DNA of 64,000 nucleotides from Metallyticus violacea (GCA_030762175.1 CM060831.1:7197001-7261000), one strand, 5' to 3'. Positions 31,160 through 43,640 are shown, numbered from the stretch's first letter. Made by a program: numbers and translations. The notes: generated from the sequence alone by a model not told the origin.

Positions 31160-31426
31160 GTGATATATCAGCCGATGTAATCCCCCAGAGTTGCGTCGCG
31201 TCAGTCATGAGATATTTTTTAACTATCCGATATATAATTTATAATTTTACAATTAATATTATTGCAGGAACGTTTCTTTGGTTTTTCTTATTCTACTTTG
31301 CTCTATTAAATTAATAATTGATCATGAGGCAGAAAAACAAACATGCAAGTAACCACATTCTTTACACACACACACCTTTATCCAATAATCCATTTATTCA
31401 AATGGAACTTTTATTCACTGGATATT

Positions 31427-31672
31427 GATTGTTGATTTGATTTATTTACAAACGCTCATTAACATCTCAGGTCATCAGCGTCTCATTCAATTCAGGGCGT
31501 GAAACACCGGTAAATTTTGCTTAGGGGCCTCTTTTTTTCAACCTTGAGGTTCTTTTTCGTGCCGTAAATGTACGACATGGTGCCCGCGACTTTACTTCCC
31601 TCCGTACTTATATTTTTTACGCCCGAAAAATCCATTGATTAGGACTGAATCCACGATTTTCAGTCTACAAGC
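31427..31672 (-). mobile_element. SINE A, truncated at the tRNA head
   Basis: Plus-strand text: the inverted tail ATTTATTTACAAACGCTC, then AACATCTCAGGTCATCAGCG, GGGGCCTCTTTTTTTCAACC, GTGCCGTAAATGTACGACAT and GCCCGAAAAATCCATTGATT, then a diverged B-box region. The head is lost beyond ACAAGC. Confidence 0.88.
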
Positions 31673-31674
31673 AT

Positions 31675-32620
31675 TTATTTGATGTATTTAAAGATTTCTA
31701 AACGTGAGGATTGTGTAAGAGAACTGTTTCTAGAGGTATATGATCTGCAAATATACCAACAATACGGCCTCTATTCACGTAAAAACGTACGGCGTCATGT
31801 GAACGCTTGAATCGTCAGAATGCAAATACACCGCTGTCTGTAGCAGGAGGGACCAAACACGCACGCATCGGTGCCCAATGAAGGTCAGCAAACATCTACC
31901 AGACTGCTACTCCCAGGACGCCATTTGCGTTCTACAGTCTACATACAGAATGGGGAAAAAATGGCAGCGCATACAGAACAAGGGCTTGACAGAGAAATTA
32001 ATACAAAAAACTCAGCAACAGAAACCATTGCTCTATGTCGCAATTTTTCGTTAAGGTGAAATGAAGCAGAAATATATTCTTTTTGGATACCCTGGATATA
32101 CAGGATGAATCACTTTTAGCATGTACCACAAATGTTTATGAAATGCAAAGTGGCAACAATGTACTCCTTTCACATAATTGTAGCCCATATACAGATGTTA
32201 ATAATTATTAGAATGTGTCTATTTCTTGAAAAAGGTACAATTTTTCAAAGAGAATACCTATTGACACCAAGAAAATAAAACTATAGGAAATTAAAATGCC
32301 ACTGTTTTTCGTTGGATTCTAGTGCAAGTAGTTTACGAGCTATCGCAATATGAGCATTTTAAATACGTACACATTTCTACTCTTGATAGTTAGTTAGTGC
32401 TTAATTATGGGACTAGGGTGGTCGTATGTTTGTTTCTTTTATACTTATTGCTTAGTGATAAAGGAACACTCAAAAACATTATCTATATGTTAGTAAACAA
32501 TCCCCATTATCTTCGTCAAAATCAGCCTCTTTGAAGCTTAAATATTTGGTATAGAATAATGAACCATCATCTCATAGATGGAACACCCGATTCTCAACTC
32601 AAAAGTATGTCGACTTCCTA
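31675..32620. other. Intergenic DNA, nothing recognised
   Basis: A 62-codon frame at 31871-32059 has no recognisable similarity. There are no repeats of the described families. Confidence 0.45.
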
Positions 32621-32623
32621 ACA

Positions 32624-32735
32624 TACAAGGATAGGTCCATAAGTTTCTGGCCTCGCCGATAAGGATCATCGGCTTCACAAAACCATTATCTGGTTTCATA
32701 CTTTATCTGTTTAAATAATTGAAGCTGTAACGAGT
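32624..32735 (+). mobile_element. 5' end of a mariner M1 copy
   Basis: ACAAGGATAGGTCCATAAGT, then TTCTGGCCTCGCCGATAAGG and ATCATCGGCTTCACAAAACC, matches 27351-27440 at most positions, including the terminal repeat and the untranslated leader. The similarity fades before the transposase start. A 5' fragment or solo end. Confidence 0.8.
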
Positions 32736-32954
32736 ATTTGATTACTATTTCTAATAATTTAATACTTTTTATTAATTTACATGATTCTTTGTTTGTATGT
32801 TTTCTAAATGTTAATTAGATTTTGTTTTTGTACATTTTTACAGTAAATTGCTCCAAGAACATCTCTGAGCAATGTACAGTAAGCAACACGCTGCATGCAG
32901 AAGGCTACATCGTTTGTAAATAAAAAAAAAATGCACGGAGATTTCAAAATCTGA

Positions 32955-33180
32955 ATGAAATCTTAATAAAAAAATTAATTGGAAGACCGCGAAGTACAGC
33001 AGAAGACCAGTCAAACTAGTAAAAGAAACAGGATGGTTACAGGTGAATTCAGCACCAGTCATGGCCACATTTCTGTCAGCTGTCAGCACTGTCCAGCGTC
33101 GCGAACATCGAAATTCTGGGGCAGAATTACAGAAAAGAAGCCATTACTCAGACCGCAAAATTGTATATTCTATAAAATAA
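32955..33180 (+). pseudogene. Tc1-like transposase N-terminal fragment
   Basis: Across frames it reads LEDRE, STAEDQ and VSTVQRREHRNSG, then GRITEKKPLLRPQN, which fits the second half of the Tc1 paired-like DNA-binding domain (G-R-x-(A/P)-.-.-K-P-L-L-.-.-.-N). Several frameshifts are needed. No catalytic domain follows; a different mariner starts 300 bp downstream. Confidence 0.5.
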
Positions 33181-33184
33181 CAAA

Positions 33185-33500
33185 TTCACGTTTGACCTTG
33201 AAATAGCTGCATTCTTTGTTAGTAACCAGCTGTTTATTCCCTATTATGTATGTACGCCTAGACACACTGACAAACTGTTTTGCAATAACGGATAAGTAGC
33301 ATAAATCAATATTATTATCATCACTATGGTTCCGGAACTTTTGACTTGTCTCATGTAGTTCATAATTTGGCGATGGAAACACAATTCGTACTGAGAAGAA
33401 GGTAAACCCTCTATAATCTTTTCATAATGTATTCTTATAAATCCTAACTAGTAGATTATATCTCTCCTACAACCCCATCTACGTTATTAAATTCTGAAAA
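33185..33500. other. AT-rich DNA, nothing recognised
   Basis: A short spacer between the Tc1 fragment and a mariner. No feature. Confidence 0.4.
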
Positions 33501-33504
33501 GGGA

Positions 33505-34540
33505 GGGTAATACGAATAATCAAGTTCTGTGCAAATCTCGGGAAAAATGCTACGGAGACCCTCGCAATGATTCAACAAGTATCTGGGGGACAAAGTATAA
33601 GCCGTACACATGTGTTTGAGTGGCATGCTCGGTTCAGGGCCGGCCGTACAGCTATTGAAGACGGTGCTCACACCGGTAGGCCCGTCAGCTGCACAACGCC
33701 TGACATTGTTGCCAAAGTTCAACACCTCGTTTGTGAGAATCGACGTCCAACCATTGAATACCTTGCTCATGAAGTAAGAATTGTTTATGGGACATGTCAA
33801 TGAATTTTAACCAATCAGAAGGCGCAGCGTGTTGAAGTTTGCACGGAGCTTCGTCAGGCCGTATCCGATGACCCAATCTTTTTGTCTAAGGTCATCACCA
33901 GCGACCAGAGCTGGATTTATGCTTACGACCCTGAGACAAAACACAATCCTCCCAGTGGAAGAGCCCGAACTCACCAAGAACAGAAAAAGCGAGACAAGTC
34001 AAGAGCAAAGTCAAGAGCATGCTCCTCGTTTTCTTTGATACCAAGGGGATTGTGCACAAAGAATTTGTCCCAACAAATCAAACAATGAATTCCACGTGCT
34101 ACTGTGACATTTTGCGACGGCTCTGTGAAAATGTGCGGAGACGACGACACAAACTTTGGCGACAAGGGAATTGGCTGTTGCATCACTATAATGGCCCTGT
34201 CACAATTGTTCACCAGGAGCTTTTTGACGCAAAACAACACGACGGTCGTCCCTCACTCACCATACTCGCTTATTTGGCACCCTGCGACTTCGCTCTATTC
34301 CCCAAACTGAAAATCAAGTTGAAAGGACGTCGATTCGACACAATTGAGAGGATTCAAGAAGATACGCTGTCTGTGCTAAAGACCCTCAAAGAACAGACTT
34401 CCAAGATGTACTTGGAAAATGGCATAATCGCTGGAACCGGTGTATAAGTGTGTGACGGCGGTCATTAGTCTCATAGTAAGTTTTTGACCAGATGGCAGCA
34501 CCAGTGCCGAATATTATGGGTACAACCTCGTACGTGTATC
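33505..34540 (+). pseudogene. Mariner-type transposase, long but frameshifted
   Basis: In order it reads FCANLGKNATETLAMIQQVS, SISRTHVFEWHARFRAGRTA and EDGAHTGRPVSCTTPDIVAK (both helix-turn-helix regions and the GRP linker). Then come EVCTELRQAVSDDPIFLSKV, the first Asp in TSDQSWIYAYDPETK, and MLLVFFDTKGIVHKEFVPTN. After the second-Asp box, where Asp is Tyr in LLHHYNGP (~34190), the third Asp is intact in LAPCDFALFPKLK and the tail is WHNRWNRCI. So D1 and D3 survive and D2 does not. A few frameshifts separate the pieces. The right end GGGTACAACCTCGTACG (34520-34536) looks like a terminal repeat; the left end was not found. Confidence 0.85.
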
Positions 34541-34544
34541 AGTG

Positions 34545-34990
34545 TCACTCGCGTCTTTCGACTATCTTCGTGTTGATCATACGTAAATTCCGGCTACGCT
34601 ACCTGCAATTGCTTTTCCTCCTTAACAAACTTTAAGATACCTGTCCTATTGCACTGCAACAGCAGAAAACGCAGAAGAACAGCAAAAATACAATGGCAGT
34701 GAAATGAAAGCTGATGATTAAATTGATTATTTAAATGTACGGGATACATTCAATGAATTATCCTGCACATTAAGGCCCTGCATGCGTTGAAAATTTTGTA
34801 AAGCTAATCTTACGAAAAGTTTCCACATAGAGTGGAAAAAATAAATAAACAGATTAAATCGGAAACAATTTTTGTGCTAAAGTAATTAGAAGTGTTAAAT
34901 TCATTATTCATGCTTTTCTCACAGCTCGAATTTCAACAATTTATGAGAAGATTTATGAGATTTTCAGTAAAAAAATATTTTTCCTATTTT
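34545..34990. other. Intergenic DNA, nothing recognised
   Basis: No coding or repeat motif detected. Confidence 0.45.
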
Positions 34991-34995
34991 ATTAC

Positions 34996-35170
34996 TCCGT
35001 GATGGAACAGGTTAAGTAAAAGTAAAGATCTGGGGGATGTTTTATTTACATACGGTTTGGAGATACTTCGCTCTCGACGCCTGCAGGATTCCGATGCTAC
35101 TACACTGCAATACAGTACGGTCAAGAAGTTGTCTAATCTACGCGGGGCTCTGCTGAAATGAGAGTCCATA
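34996..35170. repeat. Interspersed repeat R, copy 3
   Basis: It begins CCGTGATGGAACAGGTTAAG and includes GGGGGATGTTTTATTTACAT, CGCTCTCGACGCCTGCAGGA, TACTACACTGCAATACAGTA and GCGGGGCTCTGCTGAAATGA. It is collinear with the copy at 18299-18485, in the same orientation, with small indels. Confidence 0.75.
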
Positions 35171-35179
35171 AGTTTGTAG

Positions 35180-36480
35180 GGGGTATTCGTTCACAGGTGT
35201 ATAGTTTTAAACATGCTACTCTTTACCAGACAGGAAATGGTTCGTTTAAAAAAATAAATAAATAAACGTTTATCAAATTCTCCTTGTGAATGTTTTGTTG
35301 GCACCATTGATTGTTTTTCTAAAATAAAATGGGTACCAATTTGTGGCAACAAAATAATGCGTTTTAATGACTAATGTATAGATATGAAATAGTAAAAGAA
35401 AAAAGTTGTCTACGGGTGTAAATAAAAAATTACAAAGTTCTGTACTATATATCCAGTAAAAAATAGGTTCGATTTGATTATATATTGCTAAATATTCCTG
35501 AAAATATTTTCCCCAAAGCCAACCCATTGAAAATATTGAATATGCGTTGAAATAGTTCTTTCACTAGTTGCATGTAGCACACGTGTGGTTAAAGCTCAGT
35601 TTGTTGTTCGAATCGCAGTCTGGCCCGAATTTTTCAAGTCTGATTCTTTTTATGATACATTAAAATATAAATACAAATAAAACATGAAAATCTAATAGTG
35701 TGGTTTAAACTCGTTAATTAGTTAGTTTAATAAGAGTAGGTATTTAGCAATTAAACGAACTTGTTAAGATTTCCATTTGTTAATTTGCTGTAGTTATTTA
35801 GCAAGTGTTGTATAGAAAGAATGCATAAGTATGAGAAGAAGTGCAAACAACAAAGAATGGCAGTTGACGCCTTGGGGTAACGATAATTTATTTGCTTTTG
35901 TTTTATTGTTAAATACATTGTTTTTAGTATAAGAAAATGATTCCTTATTTACATTTGAATTTATTACTAATGATTAAATTTCTAAACAATACATTGTGTA
36001 TTTATCCTTCATTTCATTTTATGTGAAGTGAATATGCTTACATTCTCGCAATCATTTGGCAACCCTGCGCTTGCACATTCTCGTCTCAGTGCAAAGTCTT
36101 AAGAGATATGGTGTCTGGAACCACTTAACTTGATTTAAATATTGATTATTTATTTAAATAAATAAACAAAACAATATAACTAAGTAAATTTCTATTTCTA
36201 ATCCCCTGTTTATTAAAAACATGGCTTCTTGATTAGAAGTAGAAGATTTGAACTTAGTAAGAAACTGGGCATTTTGCAGGTATAGTTTGCAAAATAATTA
36301 ATCAACATTTGGGTATGGCCAAGATTAATGCAATATGGATGGGTTCCGGGTTGCTGTTCCTCTACTACAATGCGCGAGTTCAAAGTGCAGGCCGATATCC
36401 AGGAATGTGGGTTTTAGCAGCCTAACCGTTCATCCTATAGTTATGATCTGGCCACACGCTTCATTTCATCTTCCAGGTTT
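35180..36480. other. AT-rich DNA, nothing firm
   Basis: The only hint is GTGTGGTTAAAGCTCAG with TGTTCGAATCGC about 30 bases on (35584-35620), which vaguely resembles A and B boxes of a tRNA-like SINE. It is not enough for a call. The rest has no feature. Confidence 0.4.
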
Positions 36481-36485
36481 TGAAA

Positions 36486-36750
36486 GGCCACGGTTGGCCA
36501 AGGTCGTTAAGGTGCGGACTCGTGAGCTGGAGATCTGGGGTTTGAATCCCACCAGGACTGTCCTCCCTGACTGAGGTTTAATCCAAGTTTTTCCCAGTCC
36601 TCATAAATGGCAAATACCTGGGAGGTACCCTAAACTTAGGGCTGGAACGTTTCCGTCCTTAAAAAATACTTTTCCCAATATATAATTTCATCTCATGTAT
36701 CATCAGTGTCCACAGCCTATGTGGTAAAAACGGACGTTAAACACTATTCA
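36486..36750 (+). mobile_element. SINE B, full length with target-site duplication
   Basis: Head GGCCACGGTTGGCCAAGGTC, B box GGTTTGAATCCC, body GGTTTAATCCAAGTTTTTCC, CCTGGGAGGTACCCTAAACT, and 3' end ACGGACGTTAAACACTAT followed by an A-rich tail. Target-site duplication: TTCCAGGTTTTG at 36471-36482 and TTTCAGGTTTTG at 36761-36772. Confidence 0.9.
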
Positions 36751-36779
36751 AAAAAAAATATTTCAGGTTTTGCAAAAAT

Positions 36780-37081
36780 TTCTTCGTGGATAGCAATTTT
36801 AAAGTAAATAAAAAGCCAAGGTAGTTGTAAATTCCTGGTTTCCAGACCTACACGAATTCATTTGCTTTCTAAGAAATAAGGTCATTGCAGGAAAAGGCAT
36901 GGAATGTACTGAATTGTCAGGGTACTATATTGAAAAATGAAACAATTAGTGTTTTCTTTTATGCTCAAGTAATTGAAGTACTGTACACGCCATAAAGGAT
37001 TTATAATTAAACTGTAGGAATATCATTCAATGCTCAACCGAAGATCACTAGAACATACTGAATTAAATCACATTGTGCTTC

Positions 37082-37124
<43 letters not shown>

Positions 37125-39245
37125 TTGAGAACATACGCTACTACTAATATAAAAAGTAATGTGATAAATACTAGACAAATATTTTTATTTCTTTCCTATC
37201 TTTGTTGGCCTGATTTAATAATACTCTAACATATAATAAGCTTACTGCAATTACGAAATTACAAAATATTATAAATTTCTGTTGTAATTAGAATAATCAT
37301 AATCACTTTTAATGGTTTTAGGCTACAAACATGACTAAAAACTGCTACCGAAGCAACGTATGCTGCATCACATAAATGATGCAAATTCTACAAGTGAATA
37401 ATATCGGCGCCGATCACGTGTCACTCCACTTAAAGAAATTATCGATTTCATATCACCATGTTTACATTTGCATACAAAAACAGGCACAGTTAAAACTAGG
37501 TCAGGCTGCAGATTCGGTTCAGAGGTACTATCCAGATAAAATAGTTTAGCAGGGCTCGTGTTTTGATTATCTAAATAATTGCTAAAATATATCTACAAGG
37601 ACTACTCAATAAAGAATAGTCCTAATTTTATAGCCATAATTTCTCGCGCTAAAATTTAAATTTACATTATTTTGTTAGCGTAAGGGACAATGGGAGCGAA
37701 TTTTCAAAGTCTCGTATTTTTGTATGGATTTTTCTGAAACTTTTACTGTGATTGCATTACTGTTAAGTTAATATATATACCAAATTTAATTCAAATAGAA
37801 TAAATACTTACGAGCTATAAATGTTATTACGTAAATATGTGACATAATCAAAATGCACCATGTGGCTCATGAGTTGAGAAAACCGGTTGCAAATTTTGCA
37901 ATTGGGGCTTTAAATTGTATAAAAAGATATTTTAAATATATTTGATGACTGAACCTTGATAATTTTTAAATCTATACGAAATTTTATTTTGCAAAATTAA
38001 TCATTTTAACAAAAAGTTTTTTTCTCTCCAGTTATTATTGGTGTTGGCGTGGTTTTTGTCCTATAGAATGTTACAAAGGATGCTACAGCAAAGTCTGGTA
38101 CATTTTAATTGAATTTAAACAAAAAATATAACGCATGGGTCATTATGAATGTTTGAAAATGGAGTTTTGTGAAAAATACTGTTTTACTAAAAAGTAGGCT
38201 GGGAAAGTGGGATTTTAAAAGGACAAGCGGAGCTCTCAAATGGCTGTAGAGCCCAAAAGTAGGGGGGGGCACAAATGTAGACTCGCTGTGAACGCCCAAA
38301 GGTTCAAGGAACCATTTGCAACAAAAAAAATGGTCGATTTTATACCCATTTTGGTCAAAAACTCTCTCCCAGTGTCCCTGAATGTGAGGTACAAGGTTCA
38401 CCGTTGCCCTTCCAGTTCTCCACTATGAGAGGTGTACAAATTGAGACATGTTCACATCCGCCCGCAGAAAATGTAGGTGACACACGATGAGTATAAGTTG
38501 CGCTGAAATTCTGTTTTCGTTTCATCAATTTCAAAGGAAGTTGGACCCAGTGCTTCAATGCATTCATTAAAAATTTGCCACTAAATCACAATTTGGATAT
38601 AGAGAAAACTAGTAAAATAAACTTTGCATTAGAACAATAGGAGCCTTCTTATGCAAATCATATTACGTCTTCAATAGAGCTTTTGATATGGGCTGCTACA
38701 TTTTCTTACACATATATAAGGTGAACTGTATTTTCAGTCGTTTGGTCGAAGTTGCTTATTCTACTTGTAGAGAGCATTGTAATTAGATATAAATGCCTAA
38801 CCATTTTATATCTGTATGACTTTAAAAAAGCCAAAAGTCAATCTGTATATAGACGCATGTGTGTTTAATTTTGCACTGCAGCAAATTTGCTTAAAATAAT
38901 TATTATTCGTGTTGCACTAATGAAAAATAGATTTCAGTTATTCCTACATATGCATGTTGTTTGGATTACAATTATTGTTATTATTATTTCATTATTTATT
39001 GCACTGCAGTAAACGGTAATGGCCAGTCGTTGATTAAACATGTTTTGCACATGGATGATTATATGTAAGCGGAATTCATATTGTTTTATATCTCGTTTAC
39101 ATATGATAAATATTGTTTGCAAACAATTTAAGATTTTTTAAAATTCGTCAAAACTTTTCTCATGATAAATAATGTCATTTTGTAAAAATAATACTGCGTA
39201 AAAGTTTCATGTTTGCTATTGGCAGTATTACGGCGACGACGGCCA
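36780..39245. other. Long AT-rich stretch with (ATT)n at 37082-37125
   Basis: Apart from fourteen ATT repeats at 37082-37125, no repeat of this window's families and no protein motif is seen. Open frames of 98 codons (minus, 38105-38401) and 62 codons (plus, 38240-38428) overlap and are unrecognised; the local G-run GGGGGGGG at 38263 lies within. It is the largest region without an assignable mobile element. Confidence 0.5.
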
Positions 39246-39247
39246 CC

Positions 39248-39270
39248 TTTTTTTTTTTTTTTTTTTTTTC
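39248..39270. repeat. Poly-T tract
   Basis: Twenty-two T residues between CGGCCACC and CCTGCATTGG. No SINE or retrogene body was recognised on the minus strand beside it. Confidence 0.85.
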
Positions 39271-39274
39271 CTGC

Positions 39275-40085
39275 ATTGGGCTCTGGGTAGTGTGTCGGTT
39301 TTGTCAGTAGCCTCACACAGCACAACGTCTAAGATAACAAGAGAGGAAACATTTACAGATTTCGCAAAGGCGACTGGTAATTATTAATAATAACCTTAAA
39401 AACTGAAATGTTAAAAATATTTCCATCATTTGCCTGTTGGAAACGGACAATGTATGCATTTATCACCAACTGTTCACAAGAGCCTGTTTTGTATTTTGAC
39501 TCTAACATAAGTAGATAAACATAACAGAAAAAGAACTGCTATGAACACATTTCAACGAGGGATGATTAAAGGAAGCAAGGATAACATGGGTTGATGTAAA
39601 CGTAAATGGTCTGATAAATTCATCTAAATCTGCAATAGGCTTACAGTAGAAACGAAAAAGTCCCCCCCCCCGCTGAGGTGGGTAAACTAAATGAATTCCT
39701 CACCTAGTACAGTAATTAAAAAATAATTTAAATCCAAATTATGTTATTAATGTGTAGCATTAGGGGAACAAATCTAGAATTCTTGCAACCTATAAGTATC
39801 ACACAAGAGAAACTACATTATTATTATTATATTATTATTATTATTATTATTATTATTGAGATGAACCACAAAAATTAATGATATATTTTTAATTAAATAA
39901 ACTGTATGACCACTGATAGGTAAAGCTATACTGTATGGGAATTTTTAAATGTAACCATGTTACATTTAAGCCCATGATATGATCTTAACATTCACTAAAA
40001 TAGAGAGAAATAACGTTTTGAGTTACATTGTGTATTTAAGATGATGTTCATATACTTCAATAAAACAAATACATGTTACAATTTT
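39275..40085. other. AT-rich DNA with (ATT)n at 39810-39857
   Basis: It contains about fourteen ATT units with one slip, and a C-run at 39661-39670. Nothing else recognised. Confidence 0.5.
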
Positions 40086-40089
40086 CTGA

Positions 40090-40641
40090 AATTATTATTT
40101 TTTTTTTATTTAAATAGTATATACCGAATTTTGTTATGAAGAAACAAATATTGATGAGGTTAGAGTGGTTTTTATATTTGGCGTTTCAGGTAAAATCTCA
40201 CTTCTTCTAATACCTAGTTTTCCTGATTTTCAGAAACTATTTTCCTTATTTTATGAAATGGTATATACGTAGTTTCCTTTAAAAAATATAAAATTGCGGC
40301 TACTAGAGCGATTTTTAAATTTCGCTTTAACCCAGCTCGTTTTTCAGGAAAAGCATGACTTTTATTAATTTATTGTAAAGAAATATACAATGTTTCGTTG
40401 CGGAAATAGAAAAATAGTGACCACTAGAGCGCTCTTTTAAGTTTTTAAAATATTTTCGCTTTAGGAACCTCATCCCCCAATGGTCCAATTTTGCTGGTTA
40501 AGGAACTATACGAATCGTTTGTTAATTGATGGCTATATGCCGAGTTTCGTTAATGAAAAACTAAAATTGCGACTGCTAGAGCGTTAACGGACACATATAT
40601 AAATACGCAAACGCAATAGCTACATTCCTTCGGAACCCGCT
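40090..40641 (-). repeat. Tandem array S3, about four ~140-bp units, minus strand
   Basis: Plus-strand text shows the inverted anchors as CTAGAGCG (40309, 40421) and CTAGAGCGTTAACG (40576), with inverted unit blocks AAATTTCGCTTTAACCC and CCTAGTTTTCCTGATTTTCA. The outer end is GGAACCCGCTAAAA (40632-40645), the inverse of the AGCGAATTCCGAAGGAA end seen at 29529 with two substitutions. No inner motif is present at its left side, so that side is truncated. Confidence 0.8.
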
Positions 40642-40664
40642 AAAAATTGAATAAGCTGGGTTAA

Positions 40665-41950
40665 TTGTTTTACAATGCCCCTTATGTAACGGCATGAATT
40701 CATAAAGCTGTGACAGAAAGTAAAATATTGCATTTTAACTGTTGTTTTGTATTAAAAATATTTAGTTTACAAAATTAAAGTAGAATTTCCTAGTCCAAAA
40801 AATGAAACACAAGCAGCCACAATTCTCTAGGGCTCCCTTTCAATCACAACTCTTAAAAACAGGTTTAGATTACGTGCAATGGTAAATTACTTGCTCTGCA
40901 ATATACAGACAGCAATATTTAAATTTCTACTGCTACTGTTCTTCAAGCACGTAAAGAATTAATATTTAAAGTGCGTCAGATGCCAGTGAAAGGAGTGAGT
41001 TTTTTACGAAGCCAAGAGGCTAATAGGGCCCAGAGCTAACCCATGGGAACCCTATGACGTCATTTCGAGCACGAGTACAGCCCAAAAAAAAAAAAAAAGG
41101 CCAAATGAAAAACTTGTTTGCGTAATCTCACTGCCCATTATTGATTTCCAGCCTACTCGCAACCTGTAGTGCCATCTATCGCCGACTGGCCGAATCACCA
41201 GGCGCCATGGTTTCCTCTGTTGCCTAGTGAAACGGTCTGGTTACAGATGGTGCTAACGTGTCATGAAAAGGTTGTCCTTACGCTAGCATATTATGTGATG
41301 ACCTATTTTCGGTTGAAAAGGTTTACTGCTGTTTCTCCAACCTTTTGAAGCCCGGATTCTACCAAGAAACTAATATACTGTCTCATACATCGCTGCACTA
41401 GAGACCTTAACAAACGAAGATGACCACTCTACCATGAGCCCCCCCCCTCGCCATTATATTTAAGAATTAAGCTACGTTTTATTACAAACAATTCGTGAAA
41501 TTAAAAAACAAACAGTATACTAAATTTTAGAAGCAATATATCCTCAGGTTGGAGCTCATGGAATGATTTCCTTTCCCCATTTGCAAAGCTGTGGATACTT
41601 TTGATTAGAGGGCGCAAAAATATGGAAATCTGTGTTTCAGACCATTAACCGCAGAGTATTAAGAAGCAAATGTTTATTTTTAGCATGTATAGAACTCAAT
41701 AAACACATATTTTAATATATTTTCCAAAATATTTAAATATTTAAAATTTTGAATCTTAATATTTGTTTACATTTTTCAATTTTATTTTACATCATTTTAA
41801 GTGTCTTATGCGGATTAAAGTGTTTTTCCAAGGTTTTATTTTACATTCTTCAATAAATGGCAAAAATGCTCGTATTCTTCATATTTCCTCTTTTGATGCT
41901 GTTCCTTCATACAGATTAATTTTGGAGACAAAAGACTGACTTTCAGTTTT
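40665..41950. other. Intergenic DNA, nothing recognised
   Basis: A less AT-rich patch (41020-41290) contains GTAGTGCCATCTATCGCC and, inverted, GTTAGCACCATCTGTAACC, about 90 bases apart. This weak inverted pair could be transposon ends. A C-run is at 41442-41449. No coding signal. Confidence 0.4.
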
Positions 41951-41962
41951 TCATATGCTGCG

Positions 41963-42270
41963 GTTTGTTTTTGGGGGGAGGGGTTTTTACGGACGCTCTT
42001 TAACACCTCAGGTCATTAGCGTGCCATTCAATTCAGGGCGTGAAACGGCCGACAAATTTTGCTCAGAGGCCTTCCTTTCAGGCTTGAAGTTCTTTTTCGT
42101 GCCGTAAATGTACGACACGGGACCCACGGCTTCACTTCCCTTCCGAAGGAAGCCATCCATACTTAGGATTCTTACACCCGAAAAAATCCATCGATCCTCG
42201 CCGAGTTTGAACCCGCGATCTTGGGTTTAGAAGGCAAGTATGGTTACCACTACACCACCAGGACCGACAT
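41963..42270 (-). mobile_element. SINE A, full length with target-site duplication
   Basis: Plus-strand text: the inverted tail and CGGACGCTCTTTAACACCTC, AGGTCATTAGCGTGCCATTC, GAAACGGCCGACAAATTTTG, GTGCCGTAAATGTACGACAC, CCTTCCGAAGGAAGCCATCC and the head ending CACCACCAGGACCGAC. Target-site duplication ATATGCTGCG at 41953-41962 and 42271-42280. A G-rich stretch (41973-41983) lies in the tail region. Confidence 0.93.
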
Positions 42271-42571
42271 ATATGCTGCGTGTAGATCAAAACGCGTGTA
42301 AATATATTTTTAAGTTGAATGTCTGAAACATGCTTTTGCATCATTTAGAAAACAATCAGAAACAATCGAATTTTATTTATTAAAGTTGTGCAAATATTGT
42401 AGCTTCTCCTACGAAGAAAATTTAACAAACAAAATTACAAATATTCTGTAGGCACTGGTGACTGCCAATCACAATCAATCCTACAACAATTCTGTGGTAC
42501 TATAGCCTGTTCGCTTGATTGGGAAACAGTCGGATAACTTTGCTCTGAGCTGCAGTCTGTTTACAGACTTT

Positions 42572-42840
42572 AATAGTGTTTAACGCCCTTTTTACTGCTG
42601 AGGCATACAGGGGGTGGACACTGATAATACATGGAATGAAATGATAAAATGAGAAAAAGTTACTTTTTTTAAGGTAGGAAGCGTTTCACGCCTAAGTTGA
42701 GAGTACCCCTCGACATTTGTCATTTATGAGGACTGAAGTAAACCAGGAAAAATCTCAGTCAGAGAGGACGGCCTTGTCAGGAATCGAACCCCAGGCCTCC
42801 CGCTCATGAATCCGTGCCTTAACGAACTCGGTCATCCGAA
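42572..42840 (-). mobile_element. SINE B, diverged full-length copy
   Basis: Inverted 3' end AGTGTTTAACGCCCTT, AAGGTAGGAAGCGTTTCACG, GAGAGTACCCCTCGACATTT, B box GAATCGAACCCC and inverted head CGAACTCGGTCATCCG. Many substitutions suggest an older insertion. No clear target-site duplication. Confidence 0.85.
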
Positions 42841-42844
42841 ACGT

Positions 42845-43640
42845 TGTTGTTTGTTGTCACGTTTAATGTTCATGAATAAGCTAAAATGGTAAAATATATG
42901 GAGCATTATTATACAAAGATGTCTACCATCCTGATGTGTGTATGTATTTTAAGTGTTTTTAATATGTTGTAATTATGAACAAAAAGTTCTACCTTCACTG
43001 GTTATCATTCTATTTCTCGCTCTCTCCAACGCTGATGACGAACCGACCTCTATTTAGAATAGTGTTTACATTGCGAAATTCGCGCTCTTTTTAGAAAATT
43101 CTGGCGTGAATACCTAATTCACAATAAGGTATTCACGCCAAGCAATAAACTCGGCGTTAATGAAAGAATATGGGGAAATAGTTTGTGCATGGATGAATAA
43201 TAGCACTTGCCCTTGCAGGCAATTGTCCTCCTGCGCTTTAGTACAGAACGACAGCGGAAAAAGCCGCATTCCCAGGAAATGCTGGAGCGATACGGAGTGA
43301 TGCACAAATCTTACGGTATGTACTCTATCAACCTTGGTAGTGTAAAATATACAATAAATGCAGGCGAAGAGAGCCCAACAGTTTTCGAACACAGAAAAAC
43401 AAGCAATCGAAATCCTAAAAGTAACTATGTAATTAAAATATTAATCAAATCCCGTTTTAGATATTTTATAGCTAAGTGAAATTGGAAACGTTAACACTAT
43501 AACACGTAAAAAAAAAAAAAGAATAATTATACAGGAAAAGCATATATTTTTAAACTTGAAAGTAATGTTTTTTACTAAACACTTATGTATATCTTCAGTT
43601 AGTGTTACTTGTTTTATTACTACATTCTCTGCTCTAGCGC
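42845..43640. other. Intergenic DNA with a perfect 14-bp hairpin
   Basis: TGGCGTGAATACCT (43102-43115) and AGGTATTCACGCCA (43127-43140) form a perfect stem with an 11-base loop. Open frames of 92 codons (minus, 43114-43392) and 90 codons (plus, 43207-43479) overlap and match no family I know. Otherwise nothing. Confidence 0.45.

Noticed and set aside
35584..35620. Possible tRNA-like A and B boxes
   Set aside because: Both boxes are poor and no body, tail or target duplication can be seen.
41180..41280. Inverted pair TGCCATCTATCGCC / GCACCATCTGTAACC as transposon ends
   Set aside because: The match is weak, only about 90 bp separates the arms, and there is no supporting coding or duplication.
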